From assembly GCF_000384315.1 (NCBI RefSeq), contig NZ_ARVW01000001.1:7485001-7549000 (forward strand): DNA of 64,000 nucleotides, given 5' to 3'. Both the position numbers and the translations under genes were made by a program. The notes under the pieces were generated by a model. It did no database searches. It was not told the DNA's origin and saw only the letters and a list, made by a program, of their open reading frames with translations. This document shows positions 42,725-50,593 of this stretch, in pieces (the stretch's first letter is position 1; each line of letters opens with the position of its first letter). Source of the stretch: Amycolatopsis nigrescens CSC17Ta-90 (lineage in GTDB: Bacteria; Actinomycetota; Actinomycetes; Mycobacteriales; Pseudonocardiaceae).

Positions 42725-43648
42725 GTGGAGGTTCCGGGGACGACGGGCGAGCTCGGCATCGGTGACCTGGCGCGGCTGACCGGCGTGTCCGTGCGCACCA
42801 TCCGGTTCTACTGCGACGAGGGGATCCTGGCGGCTCGGCGCAGCGGGGGAGGGCACCGCAGGTTCGGCGAGGACGCGGTCGAGCGGCTCGGTCTCGTTCG
42901 GCGGCTGCGCGGCCTCGGGCTCGGCCTGCCCGCGATCACGGCCGTGCTCACCGGCGAACGTTCCGTAGCCGAGGCCGTGGCCGTCGAACGCGCCGCGCTC
43001 GACGTCGAACTGGCGGCACTGTCCTGGCGCCGCGCGTCCCTGCGGGCGGTGGAGGAGGCGGGTCCGGCCGATCGCGCCGCACGCTTGGATCTGCTCGCCG
43101 CCGTGCAGGACAGCCGGGCCGCCCACGAAGCCCTCGTCTCGTTCTGGCACCGGTTGACCCTGTCGCCGCTGCCGGTCGAGGTGTTCAGCACGTTCGTCGA
43201 GATGTGCGTGCCGGATCCGCCGGTGGACCCGACCCCGGCCAAGGTGGTCGCCTACGCGGAGCTGGTCACCCTGGTCGGAAACCGCTCGTTGACCCGGCAG
43301 CTGATGGCCAGGGCGCGGGTCAACCAGAAGCTGATCTCCGACGAGGGTGCCCTGCTGACCGGCGTCGGCGAAGCCTGCGCACTCGCCGAACCGCTGGTGC
43401 TGGCAGGCCACCCGCCCGCTCCGGGTCCCGCGCTCGACTGTTTCGTGGAGATCCACGCCGCCGTCCGAGGCGAGCGGGACAGCCCCACCTTCCGGCGCGA
43501 ACTGCTCACGGACACCGCCGTGGACCGAGACCCGCGCCTGAACCGCTACTGGCAACTCGTCCGGGAAGTCACCGGCGAACCCGCCACCGCCGGCACCATC
43601 CACTCCTGGCTCCTGGACGCCCTACAACACTCCGTGGACTCCCCTTAG
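42725..43648 (+). CDS. MerR-family regulator with large C-terminal domain
   Basis: A 307-residue regulator. MerR winged helix: IGDLARLTGVSVRTIRFYCDEGILAARRSGGGHRRF (residues 10-47), followed by a coiled helix and about 180 residues of helical effector domain without recognised ligand motif. TACTGT (42713-42718) is 6 bases before GTG 42725 and no Shine-Dalgarno is present, so a leaderless transcript is likely. No clear target gene adjoins. Confidence 0.88.
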   Translation: MEVPGTTGELGIGDLARLTGVSVRTIRFYCDEGILAARRSGGGHRRFGEDAVERLGLVRRLRGLGLGLPAITAVLTGERSVAEAVAVERAALDVELAALSWRRASLRAVEEAGPADRAARLDLLAAVQDSRAAHEALVSFWHRLTLSPLPVEVFSTFVEMCVPDPPVDPTPAKVVAYAELVTLVGNRSLTRQLMARARVNQKLISDEGALLTGVGEACALAEPLVLAGHPPAPGPALDCFVEIHAAVRGERDSPTFRRELLTDTAVDRDPRLNRYWQLVREVTGEPATAGTIHSWLLDALQHSVDSP

Positions 43649-43953
43649 CGTCCCCGAATGCAGAACTCGCACTGCGCGAACGCGGAACTCGCGGTGTCGG
43701 AAGGTGGGACTCGCGCGAGTTCTGCGTTGGTGCTGGGCGAGTCGAACGTTGGGGGTGGGCGAGTTCTACGTTCGGGCGGCGTGTCGGTGGTTTTCGACGA
43801 CGGGAGGCTCCAGAACGGAACTCGAACCGGGGACCCTCGCAACGGGAGTGGATACCGGCCGGACATGGGTCGGCGGGGTGAGCGGTGGTGGTCGGGTACG
43901 TCTGCCCGCGGGACCGGCCTGCAAGGCGACCACCCACCCTCGAACCCGGATGG
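43649..43953. repeat. gene-free 305 bp with repeated GCGAGTTCTRCGTT elements
   Basis: No gene. Copies of about GGGCGAGTTCTACGTTCGGG appear directly at 43717-43733, 43738-43756 and 43759-43778 (the middle one reads GAGTCGAACGTT), and inverted at 43660-43674 (GCAGAACTCGC) and 43679-43694. Opposite copies can pair into hairpins, so the block may also terminate the MerR and HNH transcripts. From 43884, GGTGGTCG and CGACCACC form another long inverted pair. The 43800-43953 part otherwise shows nothing I recognise. Confidence 0.65.
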
Positions 43954-45153
43954 TTAGAAGGGTGGAGGCTCGTCGTCGTTTTTCGACGACGGCACCGCTG
44001 GATCGACGAGAGGTTCGGGGTGGGTGGTGTAGGTGCGGCCGGTCGGAGTCGTGACAGTGAGGTCGGCGGTGTCGGGATTGAAGTCGAAGAGCCAGCCGGG
44101 TTCGTCTTTCAGCCGGTGGTGGTAGCGGCACAGGCAGCAGAGATTGTGTTCGCCGGTCTGGCCGTCGGCGGACCAGGCGGTGCAGTGGTCGGTATCGCAC
44201 CGCTGCGCAGGCCGGTTACAGCCGGGGGCGCGGCAGGTGCGATCACGAACCTGGACCAACTCGGCCAGGTCGGCCGGTGGCCGGTAGCGAGTCCGGCCCA
44301 CATCCCGGACCGTGCCGGATACGGGGTCGGTCAACACCTTGCGCCACACCGAATCGGGTCGGTTCATGAGATGGCGGCCGATCTCACCTGGGATGGGGCC
44401 GTGACCGACCAGCTCGCAGCCGTCTTCTCGGAGGCCGAGAGCGGTGTCGAGCGGGATGTGGATGAACACCTGCGCGGCCACACCATCGATGCCGCCGTGT
44501 TGGCCCAGCAGCAGCTCGGTGAACATATCCGCGCGAAGCTGGTCCATTGTGCGCGGCTCATCCCGGGTACGGAGCTTGCGGGCCAGAGCATCCACCCGGG
44601 CATACACCGCCGCGGCGATCTCGGCGGGGAGGTACGCCCAGAGCGAGGCCATCGCATCCGGCTCGTGGATCAGCTCCACCTTCCGGTCCAGCCGACGAGC
44701 CGCAGCGCGTGTCTTCTGGCCTTCGGGATCCAGACCCGCCACCACATGCGTCACCGCTTTACGCCAATTCGACGGACTCTTCTGACCAATCCGCTCCGCC
44801 AGTAAACGGTCGGCTTCACCTACCAATTCATCCGGTAAAACGGCGATACCGTCGAACGCTTGACGGGCTTTGTCGATGTCCAACTCGCCGGCCTCCATCG
44901 CCGCCAGCAAACACGGCAACCGACTCACCAACGCCACCGACAAACCCACACGGGTTGCAGTCGCCTCACGCGACAGGCGAAGCTCCGGAGCCAGCTCATC
45001 AACCACCGACCGCACCCCACCCCGCACCGCCGAAAACCGCGCGATCACACGAACCTCGAACGCATCGAGCTGACACCGCAACCGGCGGGAAGCCACCACG
45101 GCATCCACCGACCCGGCATCATCTAACCCACCGATCGCCTCAGCAGACAACAT
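43954..45153 (-). CDS. DUF222/HNH endonuclease domain protein (13E12 repeat family)
   Basis: A 399-residue protein. The N-terminal 250 residues are DUF222 (RVIARFSAVRGGVRSVVDELA, AFDGIAVLPDELV); the C-terminus is an HNH nuclease: RDRTCRAPGCNRPAQRCDTDH, TAWSADGQTGEHNLCCLCRYHHRLK, with paired cysteines for zinc and the H-N-H residues. The family matches REP13E12 proteins of mycobacteria, which are multicopy in actinobacteria and serve as prophage attachment loci there. It probably nicks or cuts DNA, but the biological role is unclear. Codon use is a bit less GC-rich at its 5' end than neighbours. Confidence 0.9.
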   Translation of the reverse strand: MLSAEAIGGLDDAGSVDAVVASRRLRCQLDAFEVRVIARFSAVRGGVRSVVDELAPELRLSREATATRVGLSVALVSRLPCLLAAMEAGELDIDKARQAFDGIAVLPDELVGEADRLLAERIGQKSPSNWRKAVTHVVAGLDPEGQKTRAAARRLDRKVELIHEPDAMASLWAYLPAEIAAAVYARVDALARKLRTRDEPRTMDQLRADMFTELLLGQHGGIDGVAAQVFIHIPLDTALGLREDGCELVGHGPIPGEIGRHLMNRPDSVWRKVLTDPVSGTVRDVGRTRYRPPADLAELVQVRDRTCRAPGCNRPAQRCDTDHCTAWSADGQTGEHNLCCLCRYHHRLKDEPGWLFDFNPDTADLTVTTPTGRTYTTHPEPLVDPAVPSSKNDDEPPPF

Positions 45154-45238
45154 AACAACCCCCTTGAAGAATCCTCGCTAACGCCTCCATAATATCGAAC
45201 AAACAAGATCAAGAACGAAAAAGAACCCGAAGGTGCAA

Positions 45239-46699
45239 CTAAATGGGATAGCCCGGTTGCTGTCCTCGAACGGTGATCCAGCGGGTTTCCGTGAACGCCT
45301 CGATATTCGCCGAGGCACCTCCGAAACGGGAGCCGGTGCCCGAGGCGGCTACTCCGCCGAACGGGGCCACCGCTTCGTCGTTGACGGTCTGGTCGTTGAT
45401 GTGCACCAACCCGGACGGGATCTGCTCGGCGAGTGCGAGCCCGGCCATCACGTCGCGGGTGAGAATGCTCAGCGCGAGGCCGTACTCGCTGGCCGAGGCC
45501 AGCGCCGCCGCTTCGTCCATTGTGGAGTAGGTCAGGATCGGCGCGACCGGGCCGAAGACCTCGTCGTGGTAGGCGGGGGTGTCGGTCCGGACGCCGGTGA
45601 GCACGGTCGGCCGGTAGAACAGGTCCTGGTAGGTGCCGCCGGCGGTGAGCCTGGCGCCACCATCCACACTGGACTGGACCAGCGCGTGGATCTTGTCGCG
45701 CTGGCCGGCGTCGATGATCGGGCCGAGTGCGACCTCCTCGGTGGCGGGATCGCCGACGGGCAGGGCGTCGGCCTTGGCCGCGAGCCGCTCGCCGTACTCG
45801 TCGGCGAGCGAAGCCGGTACCAGGTGGCGGCCCGTGGTCATGCAGATCTGGCCCTGGTGGAAGTACGAGCCCCAGGCCGCGGTGGACACTGCGGCATCCA
45901 GGTCGGCGTCCGCGCAGACGATCAGCGCGGAGTTGCCGCCGAGTTCGAGATGGGCGCGCTTGAGGTGCCGGGCCGCGGCGGCGCCGACCGCACGGCCGGC
46001 CGCGGTGGACCCGGTGAAGGAGACCACGCGGACGTGCGGGTCGGCGACCAGCGCTTCGCCGACGTCGGCACCACCGGGCAGGACGTGCAGCACGCCTTCG
46101 GGCAGCCCGGCGGCCTCGAAGATCCTCGCGATGCTGACGCCGCCGCTGACCGCGGTGCGCGGGTCGGGCTTGAGCAGCACCGCGTTGCCCAGCGCGAGCG
46201 CCGGTGCCACCGAGCGGATCGCCAGCACCAGCGGCACGTTGAACGGCGCGATCACCCCGACCAGACCGGCCGGGACGCGGCGGGCGAGGCTGAGCCGGGG
46301 CTGTGCGCTGGGCAGGATGTCGCCGAGCGGGTGCGACGTCAGTGTCGCGGCCTCGTAGCACTCCTGCGCCGCGGTCGCGGTTTCGAACGCGGCCTTGCCC
46401 GGCACCGAGCCTGCTTCCCGGACGATCCACCGTTCGAGCTCGGCGGCATGCTCCTCGAAGAGCAGCCCGGCCCGGCGGAGCACCGCGGCGCGCTGGTCGT
46501 ACGGCGTTGCCGCCCACTCCCGCTGCGCGGTGACGGCCAGTTCGGCGGCGCGTCCGACATCGGCGGCGTCGGCCAGCCCGACCCGGCCGAGCTCGCCGCC
46601 GGTGGCCGGCTCCCGTACCGCGATATCGCCGCCACCGCCGTCCCGCCATTGTCCACTGTGGATCTGTCCGGTCCAGATCGCCGGATCGAGCAGTTGCAC
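45239..46699 (-). CDS. benzaldehyde dehydrogenase-like aldehyde dehydrogenase
   Basis: A 486-residue aldehyde dehydrogenase. The Glu base is in HLELGGNSALIV, nucleophile Cys in FHQGQICMTTGRH, and the cofactor site is SFTGSTAAGRAVG. The sequence type (DPRTAVSGGVSIARIFEAAGLPEGVLHVLPGGADVGEA) is that of aromatic aldehyde (benzaldehyde/vanillin/salicylaldehyde) dehydrogenases. It lies 14 bp after benzoylformate decarboxylase, so it would oxidise benzaldehyde to benzoate. GTG 46699 has AGGAGG 5 bases upstream. Confidence 0.9.
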   Translation of the reverse strand: MQLLDPAIWTGQIHSGQWRDGGGGDIAVREPATGGELGRVGLADAADVGRAAELAVTAQREWAATPYDQRAAVLRRAGLLFEEHAAELERWIVREAGSVPGKAAFETATAAQECYEAATLTSHPLGDILPSAQPRLSLARRVPAGLVGVIAPFNVPLVLAIRSVAPALALGNAVLLKPDPRTAVSGGVSIARIFEAAGLPEGVLHVLPGGADVGEALVADPHVRVVSFTGSTAAGRAVGAAAARHLKRAHLELGGNSALIVCADADLDAAVSTAAWGSYFHQGQICMTTGRHLVPASLADEYGERLAAKADALPVGDPATEEVALGPIIDAGQRDKIHALVQSSVDGGARLTAGGTYQDLFYRPTVLTGVRTDTPAYHDEVFGPVAPILTYSTMDEAAALASASEYGLALSILTRDVMAGLALAEQIPSGLVHINDQTVNDEAVAPFGGVAASGTGSRFGGASANIEAFTETRWITVRGQQPGYPI

Positions 46700-46713
46700 G
46701 GTTCCTCCTGCGC

Positions 46714-48312
46714 TCACGGTTGGAAGGTGGGGTCGGCCGCCACCGCCACGTCGAGCAGCAGCGGTTCGGTGCGTTCGGCCAGGGTGGGCAGTACCTCGTC
46801 GAAGACGGCGACGAGCTCGCTGTGGGTTTCGATCCGCCGGGACGCGCAGCCGAGCGCGGTCGCCATGCCGGACACGCTGACCTCGTCGAATGCCGGCCAC
46901 GGCGGTTTGCCGGAGCCGTGCGTCTCGGCCAGCCGGTCCATCACCGCGTACCGCCCGTTCGCCAGTACCACGAACAGGACCCCGCAGTGGTAGTGCGCGG
47001 CGCTCCACAACGCCTGGATGCCGTAGAGCGCGGAGCCGTCGCCGACCACCGCGACCACCGGGCGGTCCCGGCTCGCCAGGCGCACCCCGGTCGCGGCCGG
47101 CAGGGCGAAACCGAGCCCGCCCATCGCGGCGGACAGGAAGCCCAGCGGTTCCCTGGCCGGCACCATCGCGTGCAGCTCCGGCCGGCTGGACGGGGTTTCC
47201 TCCACCAGCACGGCGTTTCGCGGCAGCCGTTCGGCGAGCGCGGCCAGCACGTGCTTGGCGCGCAGCGGTTCCCCGCTCGCGGGCGGCGAGACGACAGGAA
47301 CGTCCCGGTGCATCGGATCGGCGTCCCGTTGCGGTACGCGGCCGGCCAGCTCGGCGCAGATCGCCGCCGGGGCACCGAGCACGGCCAGCTCCACCGGGCT
47401 GCGATGCGCCTCGTCCGGATCGTCGGTGACCACGGCCAGCCGGGTGCCCGGTTCGACGAACTCGCCCGGCTCGTAGTTGTACTGCCGGAACACCGGTGCG
47501 CCGACGGCGAGGACCACGTCATGCCCGGACAGCGCGGCGCGCAGCCTGCTCCGCCCGGCCGGCAGGTGCCCGGCGAACAGCGGATGGTCCTGCGGGAACC
47601 CGGCCCGCGCGCCGAAGGACTCCTGCCAGACCGGGCTGCCCTGCCGCTCGGCGAGCGCTACCAGCGCGGCCCACGACTCGGCGCTGTCCGCACCGGCACC
47701 GACGACGAGTGCGGGGGAGTCGGCTCCGACGAGCATCTCGGCCAGCCGTTCGAGCGCGAGTTCGTCCACTGTGGACGCCGAGTGCACAGCGGCGGGGGCC
47801 GGCAACACACCGGGATCGGCTTCGGCGGCCCAGTCGTCCATCGGCACGATCACGATGGCGGGCCCGCGGTGGTGCACGGCCTCGTGCCAGGCGCGGGCGA
47901 TCGCCCCCGGCACGTCCTGCGCGCGCGCCGGCCGGCCGGTCCACACCGGGTAGTCCCCGGCCAGCCCGTCCAGCCTGCCGGTCAGGAACGGTTCGCTCGC
48001 CAGGTGCCGCCGGTCCTGCTGGCCGACCAGCACCACCAGCGGGGCGCGGTTGACCCTGGCGGTGGCCAGTGCGCCGACCGCGTTGCCGAGACCGGCGGTG
48101 GTGTGCAGCACCACCAGCGCGGGCCGGTCCAGGCTGATCGCCCAGCCGGTGGCCATGCCCACGACGGAGCCTTCGTGCAGCGCGAGCACGAAGTCGAGGT
48201 CGTCGGGCAGCTCGGAGAGCAGGGTGATCTCGGTGGAACCGGGGTTGGCGAACATCGTGGTCATGCCGTGCCGGCGCAGCACGCCGACGGTGGCATCACG
48301 GACGGTGGGCAA
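46714..48312 (-). CDS. mdlC: benzoylformate decarboxylase (ThDP enzyme)
   Basis: A 532-residue thiamine-diphosphate enzyme colinear with Pseudomonas putida MdlC: S26 (FANPGSTEI), E47 (LHEGSV) and H70 (VVLHTTAG) match at identical positions. GDGSALYGIQALWSAAHY is the ThDP/Mg motif (GDGS...N at VVLANGRYAV). The catalytic His281 of MdlC falls on Tyr278 here (FRQYNYEPG versus FRYHQYDPG). It decarboxylates benzoylformate or a related 2-oxo acid to an aldehyde for the next gene. Middle gene of the MFS/decarboxylase/ALDH operon. Confidence 0.88.
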   Translation of the reverse strand: MPTVRDATVGVLRRHGMTTMFANPGSTEITLLSELPDDLDFVLALHEGSVVGMATGWAISLDRPALVVLHTTAGLGNAVGALATARVNRAPLVVLVGQQDRRHLASEPFLTGRLDGLAGDYPVWTGRPARAQDVPGAIARAWHEAVHHRGPAIVIVPMDDWAAEADPGVLPAPAAVHSASTVDELALERLAEMLVGADSPALVVGAGADSAESWAALVALAERQGSPVWQESFGARAGFPQDHPLFAGHLPAGRSRLRAALSGHDVVLAVGAPVFRQYNYEPGEFVEPGTRLAVVTDDPDEAHRSPVELAVLGAPAAICAELAGRVPQRDADPMHRDVPVVSPPASGEPLRAKHVLAALAERLPRNAVLVEETPSSRPELHAMVPAREPLGFLSAAMGGLGFALPAATGVRLASRDRPVVAVVGDGSALYGIQALWSAAHYHCGVLFVVLANGRYAVMDRLAETHGSGKPPWPAFDEVSVSGMATALGCASRRIETHSELVAVFDEVLPTLAERTEPLLLDVAVAADPTFQP

Positions 48313-48326
48313 GCGGATTCTCCTTG

Positions 48327-49757
48327 TCAGGCGGGGGAAGTGACGGCCGAGTCGCGGCGTTCACGGACGAAGCAGAGCAGTACGAAGGCGGCCAGGATCA
48401 GCCCGGCATCGAGCAGCACGGCCTGGGTCCAGCCGCCGTTGGCGTCGCGCAGCACCCCGCCGACGGCGGGGGAGAGCACCGCGCCCATCTCGCCGATCAG
48501 GTTCTCCATGCCGAAGGCGGCACCCCGGTGCTCCGGTGGCGCGAGGTCCGCGGTCAGCGCGTGCCCGATCGGCTGCAACGCGTTGAAGAACAGGCTGGCG
48601 ACGAACAGCAGCACGCCCATGAACAGCATGGACGGCTGGCCGGAGGAGATGTGGATGGCGAAGATGATGGTCAGGATGCCTTGCAGCAGCATAAAAGTGG
48701 CCATCATCGTGCGCCTGCCCCAGCCGCGCCGGATGCCGTAGTCGGACAGCCAGCCGCCAGCCGGGAAACCGAGGATGCCCGCTCCGGCGTTGAACGCGGC
48801 GATCAGCGCGGCGTGCGCGAAGGAGGAATGCGCGGCACCGGCGACGATCGACACCGACCAGAAGCTGAAGAACCACAGGTGCCAGAGGATCGAGAAGTTC
48901 GCCAGGTAGATCAGGATCAGGCTGCGGTTGCGCAGCACCGGCCGCAGCTCACCGGCTTTGCGGCGGAACACCACCAGCACCAGTACCAGCGCCAGCAGCA
49001 GTTCCAGGCCCGCGACGGCAAGGTCGGACAGCCCGAGCCGGGTGCCGAGCAGGTACACGCTCATCACCGCGACCAGCCCGATCGCCGCGTACCCGAGCAT
49101 GGTCAGGGTGGCCCGGCGGTAGGGCAGCCCGCGTTGCTGACGCCGGAAGTAGAGGACAACGCCGATCCCGATGGTGATGGTCACGATGCCCAGCAGCAGG
49201 AACGGCATCCGCCACGCGTCGGCCGAACCGAGCAGCTGGGCGCCGAGGCCGATCATCGGCGGCGAGAGCAGGGTGGCGATGGTGATGCCCAGTGCGAGGC
49301 CGGTGATCACGATGCCCATCGCCAGGCCGAGCCGCCGTGGCGGGGTTTCGGCGCTGATCAGGGTCCGGTCGTTGGAGTAGTAGGCGCCCTCGCCGAGGCC
49401 GGTGATCACCCGCAGCGCGACGAAGGCGAACAGGCCGGTGATCAGCCCGCTCACCACGGTCGCGATACCGGCCCACAGCAGGCTGATCCCGATCACGGTG
49501 CGGTGCCCGTAGCGATCACCGAGGTAGCCGCCGGGGAACTGGGTGAGCATGTAACCGGCGAAGAACAGGCCGCCGATCAAGCCGCCGAGCGCGTACGGTT
49601 TGGCCACACCCTCCAGGAAGCCGACGTGGTGGTCGATCATCCAGGTGACGACCGGGCCGGTGACGGCGCGGTCCGCGGCGCTGGCGGTCCAGCCCAGCAG
49701 CAGCCACCCGCAGAGCACCCACCAGGACCGGGCTGGGGCAACGTTGCCGTTCGACAT
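48327..49757 (-). CDS. MFS transporter of the mandelate/aromatic-acid cluster
   Basis: A 476-residue permease with about 12 helices, DRAVTGPVVTWM near helix 1, PGGYLGDRYGHRTVIG (MFS motif A) and GWLSDYGIRRGWGRRTMM in the second half. It is the first gene of the operon with benzoylformate decarboxylase (14 bp gap) and ALDH, so uptake of mandelate, benzoylformate or a similar aromatic acid is likely. ATG 49757 is preferred over an upstream GTG-class start because it fits helix 1. Divergent from an IclR regulator, 59 bp apart. Confidence 0.9.
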   Translation of the reverse strand: MSNGNVAPARSWWVLCGWLLLGWTASAADRAVTGPVVTWMIDHHVGFLEGVAKPYALGGLIGGLFFAGYMLTQFPGGYLGDRYGHRTVIGISLLWAGIATVVSGLITGLFAFVALRVITGLGEGAYYSNDRTLISAETPPRRLGLAMGIVITGLALGITIATLLSPPMIGLGAQLLGSADAWRMPFLLLGIVTITIGIGVVLYFRRQQRGLPYRRATLTMLGYAAIGLVAVMSVYLLGTRLGLSDLAVAGLELLLALVLVLVVFRRKAGELRPVLRNRSLILIYLANFSILWHLWFFSFWSVSIVAGAAHSSFAHAALIAAFNAGAGILGFPAGGWLSDYGIRRGWGRRTMMATFMLLQGILTIIFAIHISSGQPSMLFMGVLLFVASLFFNALQPIGHALTADLAPPEHRGAAFGMENLIGEMGAVLSPAVGGVLRDANGGWTQAVLLDAGLILAAFVLLCFVRERRDSAVTSPA

Positions 49758-49788
49758 GGCTCGGAAGGTTAGGACCATATCCTTCTCT

Positions 49789-49815
49789 GCGGAACGAATT
49801 CGGCTAAGATTCCGC
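49789..49815. promoter_or_regulatory. IclR operator candidate overlapping a -10 element
   Basis: GCGGAA (49789-49794) and TTCCGC (49810-49815) form an inverted repeat. TAAGAT (49805-49810) inside it is a -10 hexamer 6 bases before the IclR ATG at 49817, so autoregulation and a leaderless message are likely. Confidence 0.6.
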
Positions 49816-49816
49816 T

Positions 49817-50593
49817 ATGTCGAACAACGCCACCGACTCGGTGAGCAACGCCCTCCGGATCCTGGTGCTGCTGCGAGACCGCGAACCGGTGCGAGTCAGC
49901 GAGGTCGGCGAAGCGCTCGGGGTGGCCAGGTCCACCGCGCACCGGCTGCTCTCCACCCTGCGGCTGCACGGGTTCGTGGAGCAGGAGCCGGGCGGGCGCC
50001 GGTACCGGTACGGCCCCACCCTGGTCGGCCTGCTGCGGGACGCGGCCGGCGGGCAGGACCTGGTGCGGCTGGCAAGGCCGCATCTGGACCGGCTCTGCGC
50101 CGAGGTCAACGAGACGGTCAACCTGCTGGTGCTGGACGGTCCCGAGGTGCTGTTCGTGGACGGGGTGGAGGGCCGCCAGCCGCTGCGGGTCGCGCCGCGC
50201 ACCGGTGAGCGGGTGCCCGCCTACGCCGCCGCCGCGGGCAAGGTGCTGCTGGCGGAACTGTCCGCGGACGAGGTCCGCTCGCGTTATCCCGCCGGGCTCG
50301 ACCGGCTCACCGAGGCCACCCTGCCCGACGTCGCCGCGTTGCTGGAGCAGCTCGCGCTGGTTCGTTCCCTCGGCTACGGCGTCAACCTCGACGAAAGCGT
50401 GCCGGGGGTGCACGCGGTAGGCGTGCCGATCCGCGACGGCCACGGCGAGCCGTTCGCGGCGGTCACCATTTCCGGGCCCAGCACCAGGCTCACCCCGCGC
50501 CGGACCGCGGAACTGGTGCCGGAGCTGCGGCACACCGCCGCCTGCGTCAGCGCGGCACTCGGATACCGGCCGGCCCGCACGACCGGCGAATGA
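49817..50593 (+). CDS. IclR-family transcriptional regulator
   Basis: A 258-residue regulator: winged helix ALRILVLLRDREPVRVSEVGEALGVARSTAHRLLSTL and IclR effector domain (GERVPAYAAAAGKVLLAELS, GVNLDESVPGVHAVGVPIRD). Divergent from the MFS/benzoylformate decarboxylase/ALDH operon and probably its regulator. Its stop abuts the stop of the convergent SARP-like gene without a gap. Confidence 0.92.
   Translation: MSNNATDSVSNALRILVLLRDREPVRVSEVGEALGVARSTAHRLLSTLRLHGFVEQEPGGRRYRYGPTLVGLLRDAAGGQDLVRLARPHLDRLCAEVNETVNLLVLDGPEVLFVDGVEGRQPLRVAPRTGERVPAYAAAAGKVLLAELSADEVRSRYPAGLDRLTEATLPDVAALLEQLALVRSLGYGVNLDESVPGVHAVGVPIRDGHGEPFAAVTISGPSTRLTPRRTAELVPELRHTAACVSAALGYRPARTTGE

Noticed and set aside
43649..43800. 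CRISPR array
   Set aside because: The repeats are short, in both orientations and irregularly spaced, and no cas gene is present.
43800..43860. tRNA-like segment on the minus strand (GGTTCGAGTTCC)
   Set aside because: The T-loop-like sequence has no complementary T-stem, anticodon stem or acceptor stem, so it is not a tRNA; an attachment-site remnant cannot be shown.
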